NCBI GenBank assembly: GCA_030620095.1
Contig: JAUTXW010003840.1
Coordinates: forward strand, 558,001 to 622,000
Direction of reading: 5' to 3'
DNA from: Kuschelorhynchus macadamiae
Lineage: Eukaryota; Arthropoda; Insecta; Coleoptera; Curculionidae
Length of the DNA: 64,000 bases
Shown here: piece by piece, positions 52,375-63,864 of the stretch
Numbering within the stretch: position 1 is the first letter of the stretch
How the letters are laid out: each line of letters starts with the position of its first letter
The notes under the pieces: model-generated
What the model saw: the letters and a program-made list of their open reading frames with translations, nothing else
What the model was told of the DNA's origin: nothing
The model's database searches: none
Position numbers and translations under genes: made by a program

Positions 52375-54412
52375 TAAGATCAGCTACAAGTTTTGCTTTC
52401 TGTTTATAAAAATCCAATTCAAAGTACCAATTGTCATAACGAAACCCGTGGTATGCCTTGAGAAGTATGTACCCAAAATACGCAGGAAGCGAAAAAAATA
52501 TCCAGTTTGGTACACTAAAGAAACAAAGAATGTAATAAACAAAAAGAACAAAGCTTACAATAAATATAAACGTTCCAAGTGTCAGGACGATTATGTTGAG
52601 TATTCTAACCTTCGGAAAGAATCAAAATATTTAATAGATCTGAGTTACCTGCTTTATGTTACAAACACTGAAAATATGATCCCGAAAAATATTAAACACT
52701 TTTGGTCTTATGTAAATTCCCTGAAGAAAAGCAACGGTGTTCCTAAAACAATGGAACTTAACCAAGAAGTTCTACAGTCGCCTGAACAAATTGCCAACGC
52801 TTTTGCAGATCATTTCGAGAACTGTTACAAGGATCACCCAGACGTGCAACTTGATGAACAACTGTCAGAATGTAACTCCTTAAACCACCACACCTTTACA
52901 TTTGATGAGGTTTTGAAGAGATTGAATGATTTGGATGTGCGAAAGAGCACTGGTGCTGATGGATTACCAGCAGTGCTTCTCAAGAGCTGTGGTGTTTCTC
53001 TTGCAGCCCCCCTGTGCCGAATTTTTCAAATATCCTTTGATTGTGGCTTCTTTCCCACTCGATGGAAGCATTCCTGGCTTGTTGCTATTTATAAATCTGG
53101 TTCTAAGAGGCATATTGAAAATTATAGGGGTGTTAGCTTATTGCCAACTATATCCAAAGTTTTTGAATCCATTTTGACCGATGAGATTTTTCAAACCTTT
53201 AAGCACCATATATCACCAGATCAGCATGGATTCTTTAAAGGCAGATCAACGGCAACAAATCTGGGAGTGTTTCAGGACTATCTCGTGGACAGTGTGGAGA
53301 ATGGCTCTCAAGTAGATGTGATTTACATGGACTTGGCAAAAGCATTCGATAGTGTAAACCATAGGTTGCTACTCAAGAAGCTGAAGGCGATAGGTATCTC
53401 TGGGTCCTATTTAAAGTGGATTGAATCGTACCTTACTAACCGTACTCAGGCCGTCAAAATCGGAAGTGTGGTGTCTCGCGAAATTAAAGTAAAATCTGGG
53501 GTCCCGCAAGGCTCCCATTTGGGTCCAGTATTGTTTGTTCTTTTTATTAATAATGTGACATCTGTTTTCGAAAAGTGTAAATGTCTATTGTATGCCGATG
53601 ATCTTAAATTATTTTATGCAGTTAGTTGTTTAGAGGACTGTAACAAAATTCAGAATGACATTTTAAACTTCAGCCATTGGTGTGATTTGAACTGTTTGGA
53701 AATCAATGTTCCTAAATGTAAATTAGTGAGGTATCATAAACGTACAGCACCTATTGTATTTCAATATCACATTAAAAATATTATATTGGATTCTGTAAAT
53801 AGTTTTAATGATTTAGGTGTAATTTTTAGTGAAGACTTAACTTTTAATAAACATATAGATTCTATAATTTTAAAAGCGTCAAGAATGTTGGGTTTTTTAA
53901 AACGGACTTGTTCAAAAATATGTGATATATCAGCTATAAAGTTAGTGTATAATTGTATTGTCCTTAGTATTTTAGAGTACAATAGTGTAATATGGAGCCC
54001 TTTTTACAATTGTCATGTTAATCGTTTAGAGCGGGTACAGAATGTGTTTGTGAAGTATTTATTATATAAGCTTAGGTTTCCATATAAAGATATACCCTAC
54101 CATACTCGTATTCAATTAGTTGGTATTAAGAGTTTTCAACATCGTAGAGAAAATGCATTGCTCTTATTTTTGCATAAGTTACTTCATGGACAAATTGATT
54201 GTGGGAATTTGTTAGGTCAAATTTTATTCCGAACACCACACAGAGTTACTAGATCTAGGGAATTATTTCATATTGCATTTCATAGAACAATATATGGGGC
54301 TCAACGTTTCTCAGACAGACTAATGAGAAATTATAATCACAGCTTTAGTGACTTTGATTTGTATCGTTATAGCTTTTTAGTTTTTAAGAATAAAATTAAA
54401 TGTAGACAGTAG
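52375..54412 (+). CDS. LINE ORF2, reverse transcriptase part, open throughout
   Basis: About 680 codons, partial at the 5' end. The frame opens before 52375 in unrelated sequence, so the first residues are not element-derived. It contains the basic linker YVPKIRRKRKKYPVWYTKET, RT fingers (RKSTGADGLPAVLLKSCGV; IENYRGVSLLPTISKVFES), palm (DVIYMDLAKAFDSVNHRLLL; VKSGVPQGSHLGPVLFVLFI), the catalytic CLLYADDLKLFYA, thumb (NDLGVIFSEDLTFNKHID; LSILEYNSVIWSPFYN) and the C-terminal HRTIYGAQRFSDRLMRNYNH. All catalytic Asp residues are present. No endonuclease domain, so it cannot transpose alone. Confidence 0.9.
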
Positions 54413-54537
54413 TGTTAGTGTCCATATTATTATGTTTGCACTTGAATAAATTTGTAGTTGTTTGTAGTTTATACTAGTTGGAGCAATTTACAGCTCTGTA
54501 AGTATTTGACATAAATAAATAAAAATAAATAAATAAA
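52375..54537 (+). mobile_element. 5'-truncated LINE with intact reverse transcriptase
   Basis: Plus-strand LINE ending in an AAATA repeat tail (54509-54540). The whole preserved part of ORF2 is one uninterrupted frame, unlike every other LINE here, suggesting recent insertion. 5' truncated after the endonuclease. Confidence 0.85.
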
Positions 54538-54540
54538 TAC

Positions 54541-55135
54541 ACATATATTTCATATCACCAAAAGTTTTTAACTGATGAATAAGAAAAAATATTATCTAAG
54601 AAATGTTAACATTTTATTTATTTTATTAAACACATGCATGGGGTGTTTAGCCGCTGAAGGAGGAATCAATTAAAAAGCTGCCCTCTTATCCACTTGATTT
54701 AATTGGTGGTGCTTACTATGGTACCAGGTGAAGTACCGACTTTCGTATACTCATGGTTCCTACCTTCAGATAGCTCTGATTCGATAATGCAATTTAGCTG
54801 AACTACTGAATTTCAACTGTTTAAACTATTTATCTTAAAGAAGTTACATCTTGTATCAAAAGTGATTACAATTTCCAGGAGAATCGAAAAATGCAACAAT
54901 ATACAGGATGTTTCATTGAACATAAACAAAATAAGTCTTGATAGACATAGACGTTAATGTATTTTTGAGAGTTGTGAGTGTTATTAAATCAGTAAATTTG
55001 TCTTATGTGAAGAATAGGATTTTGTTTCAGTTTGGCACCTGTACTAATGAAAACAGGATGTAGAACAAGATACTAACTGAAAATGCATCGAAAAGTTTCG
55101 CATATTTCTTACAATTTTTTTATTTATTATGGTGG
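54541..55135. other. Spacer, no gene seen
   Basis: Low coding potential on both strands. Confidence 0.5.
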
Positions 55136-55144
55136 GATGGGAAA

Positions 55145-55176
55145 CTTCCAACGAATTATCAATACGGATGGAATGG
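55145..55176 (+). repeat. Left terminal inverted repeat of the P-like element
   Basis: 32 bp, near-perfect inverse of 59221-59252; weaker similarity extends about 10 bp outward (GATGGGAA / GACGGGAA). Confidence 0.88.
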
Positions 55177-55420
55177 GTCCGACCCGTATCGATTGATGTT
55201 AGAATAAGAAAGAAGATAAGGATAGCGCTAGTCAGTGCAGAAAATCGTCGTCCTCCATTACAGTAATGTGAAAAAGAGTGTTTATGTTTCACGTTTTTAA
55301 AGATTTTCGTTTCCAGTGTTGTTTTTAAATTATATTTAGTGCTTTTTGGAGATTATCATTAACATTTATAGACTATATAGACATTCAGAGTTTTTAGTTT
55401 TTGTTCAATTTGTTTTAAAA

Positions 55421-58400
55421 ATGGTTGAATCGTGTTTGGCAGTGAATTGTACAAATAGACGAACAAAAGATGTTAAAATAAAGTTCCACAGAATTCCTAA
55501 GGACCCTAATATGAGAAAGTTGTGGTTGCTCGCAATTAGAAGAGTAAATTTTAACCCAAGTCCTACAAGAGTGATTTGTGAAAAACATTTCACTCCAGAA
55601 GATTACGAAGTAAATGTTCATGGAAATAAGGTATTAAAGAAGACGGCTGTTCCATCTGTGTTCAATTTTCCAGCCCACCTCATAAAAGAACATAAACAAC
55701 GAAGGGTTTTGAAAAGAAAACATGAAGAAGCCCCTCGGAAAACCCTAAAAGATTTAAAAGAAACAGGTAGATATTTTCTTTTATATTTGAGCTCTACCTG
55801 TTTAAAGGTAAAAAAATGGTCATGTTTTAGTTACATAATTTAATTGCTTTTAGAACAACCTGAGGAACAAACTTTGGATACAGTGGTAGAGAAACCTGAA
55901 AATCTAAACCTTGTAAATTTATTGGAAGCTGGTCCTTCAAATATTACATTAAGTCCTTCAAGCACCTCCTTAGAAACCTCTGAACCTTCTAGCAAAAAAA
56001 TTTGCAATCAAAGGTATTCTAAACAATTGTTTCATTTACATTTTCATTTATTAAAGTGTTTGTATATTTGCAGAACCAGAAGAGAACCTGTATATTTTGG
56101 AGATTTTAAGTTTTCTGATTTAAATGATATGCAACGTAGAAAGAGGTTTTGGAAAATTTCTCATGAAACCTTACAAAAGTACAGAAAGGTGAATAGGTAC
56201 AATCAGTGCAAAATATCTAGGCAAAGAAAGAAAATGAAAAATCTAAATAATCTACTGGATGAATTGCTCAAACAGAAGAAAATATCAGCAGCCCAGTCAT
56301 TAGTGTTAAAGGTAAATTTTTGACATAAAAAAAAATCTTTCAAGTTTTTTTACCTAAACAATCAAACTGTACATTAGTACAATATTTTGTTAGTGAGAAA
56401 AAGAGGGAGATATAATATTATTGTGTTCATTATTTTATATTTATACATTTTTACTTGTAAAATGTTCCATTTTAGCTGAATAATTCTATAAGGTTTTACC
56501 TTAAAAAGTATGGCACTAATTAATGATTGCTTGGGTGATGGAGTTGAAATACTAATCATTTTAAATTTTTTTTAACTATTTACTGCATGTAAATTAATTT
56601 AAAGCATGAAGTATAAATGTATTTTATTGTAGGAAAGTCTTCTAGAAACACAAAAACAACTGCTTTTCAGGCAGCTACAAAAAGGCAAATCCAGCAAGTA
56701 CAGCCCTGAATTAAAGTGGTTTGCCCTAACTCTCAATTTTTATTCATCCTCTGCTTATAATTTTGTACGAAAAGTATTTGGAACAAATGTATTGCCTCAT
56801 CCTCGCACTATTTCTAAGTGGTATAGTGTAGTTGATGGTACCCCTGGTTATAGTGCAGAAGCCCTTCGTGCCATTAAAATAAAAGTAGATCTTGAAAAAC
56901 AAAAAGGGAAAAAAATTGTAGGTGCTTTGGTGATGGATGAAATGTATATTCACCAACATGTACATTGGACAGGGAGTAGATCAGTAGGGTATATTAATTT
57001 TGGTGTGGCTATGCCTCAGTGTAGTGAGGAAATACCAAAAGCCACAAAGGCTTTAGTTTTTATGGTTGTGGGGATGGAAGGTTGTGGGGTGGAAGGTTCC
57101 AGTTGCTTATTTTTTAATAGAGTCTTCCTCAGCTGAAGAGAAAGCTACTTTTGTTAGAGGATGCTTACTGCAACTTGAAAGCACTGGAATACTCACTAAA
57201 AGTTTGACTTTTGATGGAGATGCATCTAATATTCTTATGGCTAGTATATTGGGCGCAAATCTTAGTTTTCCTGGCACTAAGCCTTTCTTTTTAAATGAGA
57301 ACAATAATGAAAGAATTCACATAATATTAGATGCATGCAACATGATTAAATTGTTGCGAAATACATTAGGAGACTTTGGTATTTTAAAAGATGGGGAAGG
57401 TAACCTTATAAAGTGGGAGTATTTTAAACGCTTAGTGGATCTTCAAGAAGAATCCGGTCTTCATTGCGCCACCAAACTTCGTATGCGACATCTTAATTAT
57501 CAAAAAGAAAAGATGAGGGTAAAGTTGGCAGTGCAAACTTTCAGTGATAGTGTAGGTGACGCCCTAGATTACTGTTGCAAAGATTTAAATATTCCGGTGT
57601 TTAAAGGCAGTGAGGCTACTGCTACTTTTTGTAAAACAATTAATAATATTTTTGATCTTTTAAACACAAGAAATTTTTTGGGCAAAACTCAATTTAAAAA
57701 ACCTTTATATAAAGGTAGCGAAGAATTCTTAAATAATTTTGTAAATACTTCCATTAGTTATATTAGTAGTTTAACAAATTTAAATAATACAAATATTTTA
57801 CTAACAAACAGAAAGACCGGATTTTTAGGCTTAATTATTTGCTTAATAAGTGTTAAAAATTTATTTGAGGATTTGGTAAAAGGTGAAGTACTGAACTTTT
57901 TGTTAACCTACAAACTTAGCCAGGACCACCAAATGTTTTTTTCTACAGTACGTAGAAGAGGTGGATTTTCAAATAATCCCACAGCGTAGCATTTTGAGCA
58001 AGCCTACAAAAGATTACTTATTCATAGTGAAATTACATCACCTGATAGCGCTAATTGTCTTGCTCAAGATGCCACGTCTATTCTACACTTCTCTTCAAAA
58101 AAAATAAAAAATCCTAGCATAGATTTGCTATATGAATTTGAAAAAGATTTTTCCCCAGATTTACAGGAAGAATATACAATTCAACACTCAATTTTAAATT
58201 GCCTCTACATTTGTGATATTGTGGAGTACATTGCGGGATTTATAACAAAAAAAATGATTAAAACATTAAATTGCAATGATTGTGCCCGTTCACTAATATC
58301 CGTAGATTCTAATTGCATGTTATTAAATCGTAAAAATAGAGGAGGCCTTACTAAGGCCTCAAAAGATGTGGTTCAAATATGCATAAGGGCAGAGAGCGTA

Positions 58401-58673
58401 ATAAAAACAGAAAAAAACTTTTCTGCGCCCAATATCATATTACGGCTTGTATCTGCTACAATTAGAAATTTGGATGTTAATAAATTATTCTTATGTCTTA
58501 CCGAGCATTCTTTAGACCAAGATCCTTTACATGGCCATATTATTCAATTGGTGAGATTAATTTTAAAAAATTATTTTACAATCAGGCTCCATCATATTAA
58601 TTCTTGTAAAAACCAGATTACTGATAGAATTAGGCAAAAATTAACCAAAATTATTCATTTTAAAAGTCAATAG
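55421..58673 (+). pseudogene. P-like transposase with THAP domain, mutated
   Basis: DNA-binding transposase of the P superfamily. Exons inferred from GT-AG borders and matching phases: 55421-55766, 55854-56013, 56074-56311, 56633-58673. Exon 1 encodes a C2CH THAP finger (CLAVNCTNRRTKD, VICEKHFTPEDY). Later: a basic coiled segment, YSPELKWFALTLNFYS, first Asp in GALVMDEMYIHQHV, second in LTFDGDASNIL, then ILDACNMIKLLRNTLGDFG and SQDHQMFFSTVRRRGGF. Damage: a 16-bp tandem duplication near 57063-57100 shifts the frame; the usual QDHLE-type motif reads QDHQ, so the last catalytic Glu is missing; and TAG at 57987 interrupts PTA.HFEQAYKRLL. After it the frame is open to 58673. Confidence 0.9.
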
Positions 58674-59220
58674 TATTGGCAACCATTTTTGTTTTATTTT
58701 TTACTTTTATATGTAGCTATAGCATTTACATGTATATTATTTTTAGATTTATTATAACTTTATGTAATAACCTCTTATTATATGTATTGTTGAAAAACAT
58801 GTTTTGTTAATATTTTTGTAATATATATGTATCCTCCAAAATCAGTACTTTTATTATTATTTTTTTACATTATTTATTCATTATTAATTTGTCAAGAAGG
58901 GTAACTTTTCAATCAAAAATGTCTTTGTCCCCTTTAATCATCTGCTCCAAGAGTGACCTCTTTTAATGGTTTTCGATAAAAAAAATTAAATGTGTAATAT
59001 TATATTGTATAATACTATAATATTATGTTTCCAGACCTTCAACCCATTACAATTACCACCAAAGTCCATAAATTTACTTTTATTAACATGAAACCGCAAA
59101 TTTTCCTTTACCCTTCATTGAAAACCATGTGCTTTTTGCACTGACAAGCGTCATCTCTCTCGCGGACCTCTCTTTCTTATGTAGGCCGCAAGCGCCGTTC
59201 ATTTTTCAGATAGGCAAGGG

Positions 59221-59252
59221 CCATTCCATCCGTATTGATAATTCGTTGGAAA
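59221..59252 (-). repeat. Right terminal inverted repeat of the P-like element
   Basis: Inverse of 55145-55176. Confidence 0.88.
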
Positions 59253-59258
59253 CTTCCC

Positions 59259-59661
59259 GTCGATGTATTGACAGTTGATGGAATTGACAAGTGACTGTTG
59301 AAATTTTAAAGTTTACATTAAATCCTGATCTGCTAACTCATTGCCAACTTTCGATATGGAGGCCGCATAGTTACAAACCGGCAACGTCGTAAGAGGCCCA
59401 GACAAAAATGCTCCGAAATTTTAAATGTCGAAACAAAGACTAATAATTACTGTTGCGTAGTGTGTTTAGGTGTTTTTCATATAACTACACTTACTAAAAA
59501 ATGTGGAAATTAAAAAACTATTGGATTTAGATATAACTACAGAACCCTAAATGTCAATTGAAAGTATAATTTCTTAAAATTAATCTTTAATTAAAATAGT
59601 TTGCTGGCAAACGCTTGTTTATATTTTGTAGGCTTTTGTTTTATTAAATCTTTTGTAGGAT
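59259..59661. other. Spacer, no gene seen
   Basis: No coding frame recognised. Confidence 0.4.
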
Positions 59662-60900
59662 CAGTAGTGGCTCGCGGGTGAAAAAGTAAGTGCAAATGAA
59701 GCAAAAAAATATCGCAATAATTTGTTTTCCAGAATTTTTTAATATATGGAGGGAGTAGAATATTTTTTTACGACTTACCTAAATTTTGTATAGTAAATCA
59801 ATTCTCCTATCCTTCATAGCAGCAAATTTATTTATAACATCCTCATAAAATGAATGAGTTGCCCTAATCTCCTCCAGAAGTTCCTTTTGAAATGAAATAT
59901 TGCCTATAGAAGTAAGTCTTTTTTGAGATGTTGTATTTCTTAAGTTTTTACACGTTTGAGGCAAGAAAAACTTCTTTCCACTCAAGCACTTGTCGACGGT
60001 ATTGTCAAAATAAGGGAAAACAGTTTATATGCTTCGGTAAAAATATATTTATTTTCATTAATTTTTTTCACTTGCTCTTGCAGCGCTATATTCCAATTAC
60101 TGTCATTGACAAAAATAAGACCAACCTCATTTTTAAGTCGTTGACCTATTAAAAATATTTCCCTATATAACTGTAACAAATTTTCAAATGGACCAGTCGG
60201 AAAATTTAAACTATATTCGGAAAATTTAGCAGAATCTGCCAAACATAAAAATGTGAGTTTTTCACAGTCTTGAAAGCTTAGTGTCATTTCCATTAAAATA
60301 TGGTCCAATATTTCATAAAAATATTCTATTCTTAGCCCTAATTTATTCAGGTGAAAGCTTAGCAAGCTGGCGTTTGTAATGATTTATTTCCGTAATAGAA
60401 TTTGTTTTATCAAACATGGTATTAGAAAAATGTTCATTTCTTTTTTTACAGAGCGCCTCACGACAGCGTTTTATATAGGATGTGCAAAAATGAATGTCAA
60501 GCGAATTTTTTTTGAAGAACGTCAAATAGTATGTCCGTGATTGAAAAAATCTCATTAAACACTAATGCCAGAAACGTGAATTCAAAATCGTTCATCTAAA
60601 AATCCTCTCGCAAGCCGGATTGATTTTTCAACAGATTTGTCACAGTTTGTAATAAATTCAAAGACGTCTTTTAATTTATTCCAGTCTTGAACAATCACAT
60701 TTACTAACTTCGAATTTGAAGACCAATGAGTTTCTGTAATTGTTGGTATACGCATCGTAGATGCAGATGTAAGAGCATACGTTCGTTTGGCTGAGTGTTG
60801 AAAAAATGAGGGAATATCACAAATGTAAACTCCAACCGAAAAATCAATACAATGTTCTTTCAAAGAACGTATATTTCGTACTACTCGTAACAATAAATTT
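59662..60900 (-). mobile_element. hAT-type element remnant (ZMYM1/DUF4371-like transposase)
   Basis: A CAGTAGTGGCTCGCGGGTG end at 59662 looks like a hAT terminus, and a minus-strand hAT transposase relic follows. The other end was not found and is probably lost where the Gypsy fragment begins. Confidence 0.65.
59779..60893 (-). pseudogene. hAT transposase relic, several stops and frameshifts
   Basis: Minus strand, upstream to downstream: TITETHWSSNSKLVNVIVQD (60893-60582), SYIKRCREALCKKRNEHFS (60555-60343), FVNDSNWNIALQEQVKKINE and YKLFSLILTIPSTSA (60365-59982), stop, then VERSFSCLKR, frameshift, LRNTTSQKRLTSIGN and FAAMKDRRIDLLYKI (to 59779). The final block is the hAT C-terminal dimerisation region (TiPsTSA-ERSFS-LRN). 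The N-terminal BED or MYM finger is missing. Confidence 0.85.
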
Positions 60901-61039
60901 TGTCTCCCAAGACTGACTAATCTACCTGATTCAACACAAAGAAAAACTCTTATCTTATTACATAACGTCGAGAACAGTCATCCAATATTTCACCCGATAA
61001 ACCGAGTGTCTTGCCGAAGCGTTTCTACAGTCGGCCTAA

Positions 61040-61455
61040 CCTGACATCTTCACGTCCTCGGGAAGACAGACTTACCCGCTTCTGAAACATAAAAATAAAA
61101 ATAAAAATTAGTTTATTAAGATAACCTAAACAGGTGAATCTTCCGATTCATCCTTAGAATCGTCAGAACTCACAACTGTTTTAAAAATTTTAATCTTTTC
61201 AGAGGGGCACACCCCTTTATACAGGTTTCGCGAACGTTTCGCCCCCTTCAAGTCTTCTACGACATATCGATCGTTATCGAGAACTGCCGTGATCATAAAT
61301 GGGCCGTGATATCGTGACTCGAGCTTTCGACTTTGCCCATCGTTCGAACCTTTGTTTCGTTCGACAACTACCTGTTGGCCAACTTCGTAACGTTTAGGGT
61401 TAGCATGTCGTTTATCCCTTTCAGCACGAGAAAAAAAACTCTTACCGATTTTGTG
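61040..61455 (-). pseudogene. Ty3/Gypsy integrase C-terminus and possible LTR start
   Basis: Minus frame from about 61455 to TAG at 61126: ERDKRHANPKRYEVGQQVVV, KLESRYHGPFMITAVLDNDR, YVVEDLKGAKRSR and LYKGVCPSEKIKIFK, the chromodomain-like integrase tail of Ty3/Gypsy pol, then an acidic end. Downstream on the minus strand TGTCAGGTTAGGCC at about 61046 could be the start of the 3' LTR. The rest of pol, gag and the other LTR are absent. Confidence 0.75.
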
Positions 61456-61532
61456 GAAACTCGTAACATTTGACTATTAGGACACTAGTTGATGACAAAA
61501 AATATCAAAAAAATTATAGTACAGGGTGTTGT

Positions 61533-61789
<257 letters not shown>

Positions 61790-61823
61790 AAACACATTTC
61801 AAAAGTAAATAGCTAAAAACAAA

Positions 61824-63864
61824 CTAATTTGTGTGAAACTCCAAAAAACAGTTTTGATCTTTTGTCAGACATAAATACACATCGCATTTAAGGCATCTCG
61901 TTCGGGTTCTGCTTTTGCAACCCCCATTGCGGCAAAATCTTGCAGTGGTTAGAGAATCTACGGTGGGAAAATGATCGTATCCATCTAGTCTTTTGTCTTC
62001 GCCAGGCAAGGGTGCTCTATAATTTTGAGGTTTCCGGGGTCTGTCAGTTTCATCTTCTTCACTTTCGACTTGTTCTTCATTTGACCTCTTTCTTTTAGGT
62101 GTAGCTAGTAAACCTTCCCCAATTTCCATCCGAAAATTTAGAAGATCTTTAATTTTTGATTTTGCTACACCTGTTCCTCTACAATCTTCACGATATTCCA
62201 TCCAAGAGTTAACTACTCCGAAGTCTAGAAAATGTAGAATAGTTTTGAGAGTCCATTTTTTGGTTTTTATAAAAGTTCTATAATACTCAAGCTGCTGGTC
62301 GAGAATATCAACCCCACCCATGTTATCATTGTACGTTTTAACTATTTCAGGACATCTAATATCCAAGTACTGTTTTTCCTTCTTGCACCATCTTTTTACC
62401 GTATGTTCAGGTTCAACTCCAGATGCGTTTGAAAGCAAGGTAACGGTTTTTGTATCTTTCAGTACCACAGTACCTGTCCCGTGAATCTTTAATTCATGAA
62501 GCCGATTAATTAGCAATGGTGTTGTAAAGTACCTATCAAAATGTACAAAACTACCCTCTGGTAATGTCGAACAAAGCCTCAAAACAACTGCAGGACCTAA
62601 CCCATATTCTATATCTGGAAGTGGAGTTTGCTGGCCCTGATAAATTTCAAAATCTAGAGCGATACCTGTCGAGGATGCAAGCACAAAATTTTTTAATCCA
62701 GTCGGTCTAGGCTTTCCTTTAACAAATTGTCTTAAATCGCAACAACCTAAAAATGGGATCATTTGCTCATCAATACTGTAGTTGTTAACTGATCTTTCGA
62801 TTTTCAAACATGCATCCCTTACGCAATTAATTATAGGCTGAACCTTCCACAACCGATTTGTAGTGTGATCATCGGGGGGTTTATCTGTGTCAACAAAATG
62901 TAGACACATTCTTAGTAAAGTGTTAAAAATGTTAGTAATACTTTGCAGTTTTATTCCTGATTTCCAGTACCAATGTAAACGCGGGTACCGGATGCAACCC
63001 AAAATGAGATGCGCGCCGTAAAGCTTTTTAATTTCTGTCGGAGTTGTATTAAGTATTGTACCTTTTTTAGATAAACAATACATGTTTGTATACATAGCTG
63101 CCTGTTCAAAATGACTATCCGGGAAGTACTTTTCAAAGTATTGTGGGGAGTTTTAACCACAACGTTTGTTCTATTAGCAAAAAAGTCTTTTTTATTTGGC
63201 TTGTCTTCGGCACATTGAAATACCTTATTCCCCAAGTAAATTTAGGCTTTTCTTTTTTTGGTACCTTACTTTTCTTCACAGGAGAAACAAAACTTGGTAC
63301 ATGATTTACCGAGACTATAGATGGACCCGGAGTAGCTTTACTCAGGGTAGATGGACCCGGCATAAATTTACTTGCGATAGATGGACCCGGGGTAGCGGTA
63401 CCTATTGTATTTTGCAGGTCTTCTATTTTGTCATCATCGGACAAGTCTGAGTCGCTCTCTGCAAGATTTCTTGATGTAACTGGGCAGTCATGAAACCAAG
63501 TTGGATCGGTGTCTGAGTCATCACCTTCTATCTCAGAATTATTTCCCATGAATTCCAAAAGTTCATCCACATCCTGCTGCTTGTCTAGGTTGTAATCTGA
63601 AAACGAAAACACTCACGTAAACAAACAACTAAACCACACAAACGTGTAGGAGCAGATTAGGTACTGCGAACGGACCTACACAACTGTGTATGTATGTATG
63701 TTTAACCACATTTTTGACATGAAATTAAAACTTTTGTTTCAGTATATTTATACAGTTAATTACTACTACTATGATAATGAATAAACATGCAGTATTTCAT
63801 TCAAATTAATGTTTGTTGCTAAAAAATAGTACTTACATTTCTTCCGAAAATTTCGACGCTCCAT
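61824..63864 (-). pseudogene. Second piggyBac transposase, spliced, two probable frameshifts
   Basis: piggyBac-type transposase. Exon 1, 63864-63837, encodes MERRNFRKK and donates at T|GTAAGT. The intron ends TTTTCAG at 63597 and exon 2 reads on as YNLDKQQDVDELLEFM. An acidic and Pro/Ser-rich N-terminus (a GPS repeat, PGPSIASK / PGPSTLSK / PGPSIVSV) leads to KPKFTWG, where a one-base shift near 63235 and another near 63140 are needed to reach the 423-codon open core (63095-61824). Catalytic Asp positions: NNYSIDEQMIPFLG, FVHFDRYFTTPLL, NDNMGGVDILDQ. A C-terminal Cys-rich finger (CRNGGCKSRTRTRCLKCDVY) follows. Better preserved than the copy at 17-19 kb. Flanking TTAA ends were not located. Confidence 0.85.
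63597..63836 (-). other. Intron 1 of the second piggyBac transposase
   Basis: GTAAGT...CAG, 240 bp, phase 1. Contains two copies of the YACACRAYTGTGTA-like motif (63635-63648, 63677-63690) also seen at 61703-61716 and 61755-61768 on the other side of the gene. Confidence 0.65.

Larger units (their letters stand above)
55136..59258 (+). mobile_element. P-like (THAP9-type) DNA transposon with ~32-bp inverted ends
   Basis: CTTCCAACGAATTATCAATA and the following CGGATGGAATGG at 55145-55176 return as the exact inverse at about 59221-59252. Between them is a four-exon transposase gene of P-element type. Length about 4.1 kb. No 8-bp target duplication could be read at the edges. Confidence 0.88.

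Noticed and set aside
57107..57304. Minus-strand frames inside the P-like element
   Set aside because: Shadows of the transposase frame.
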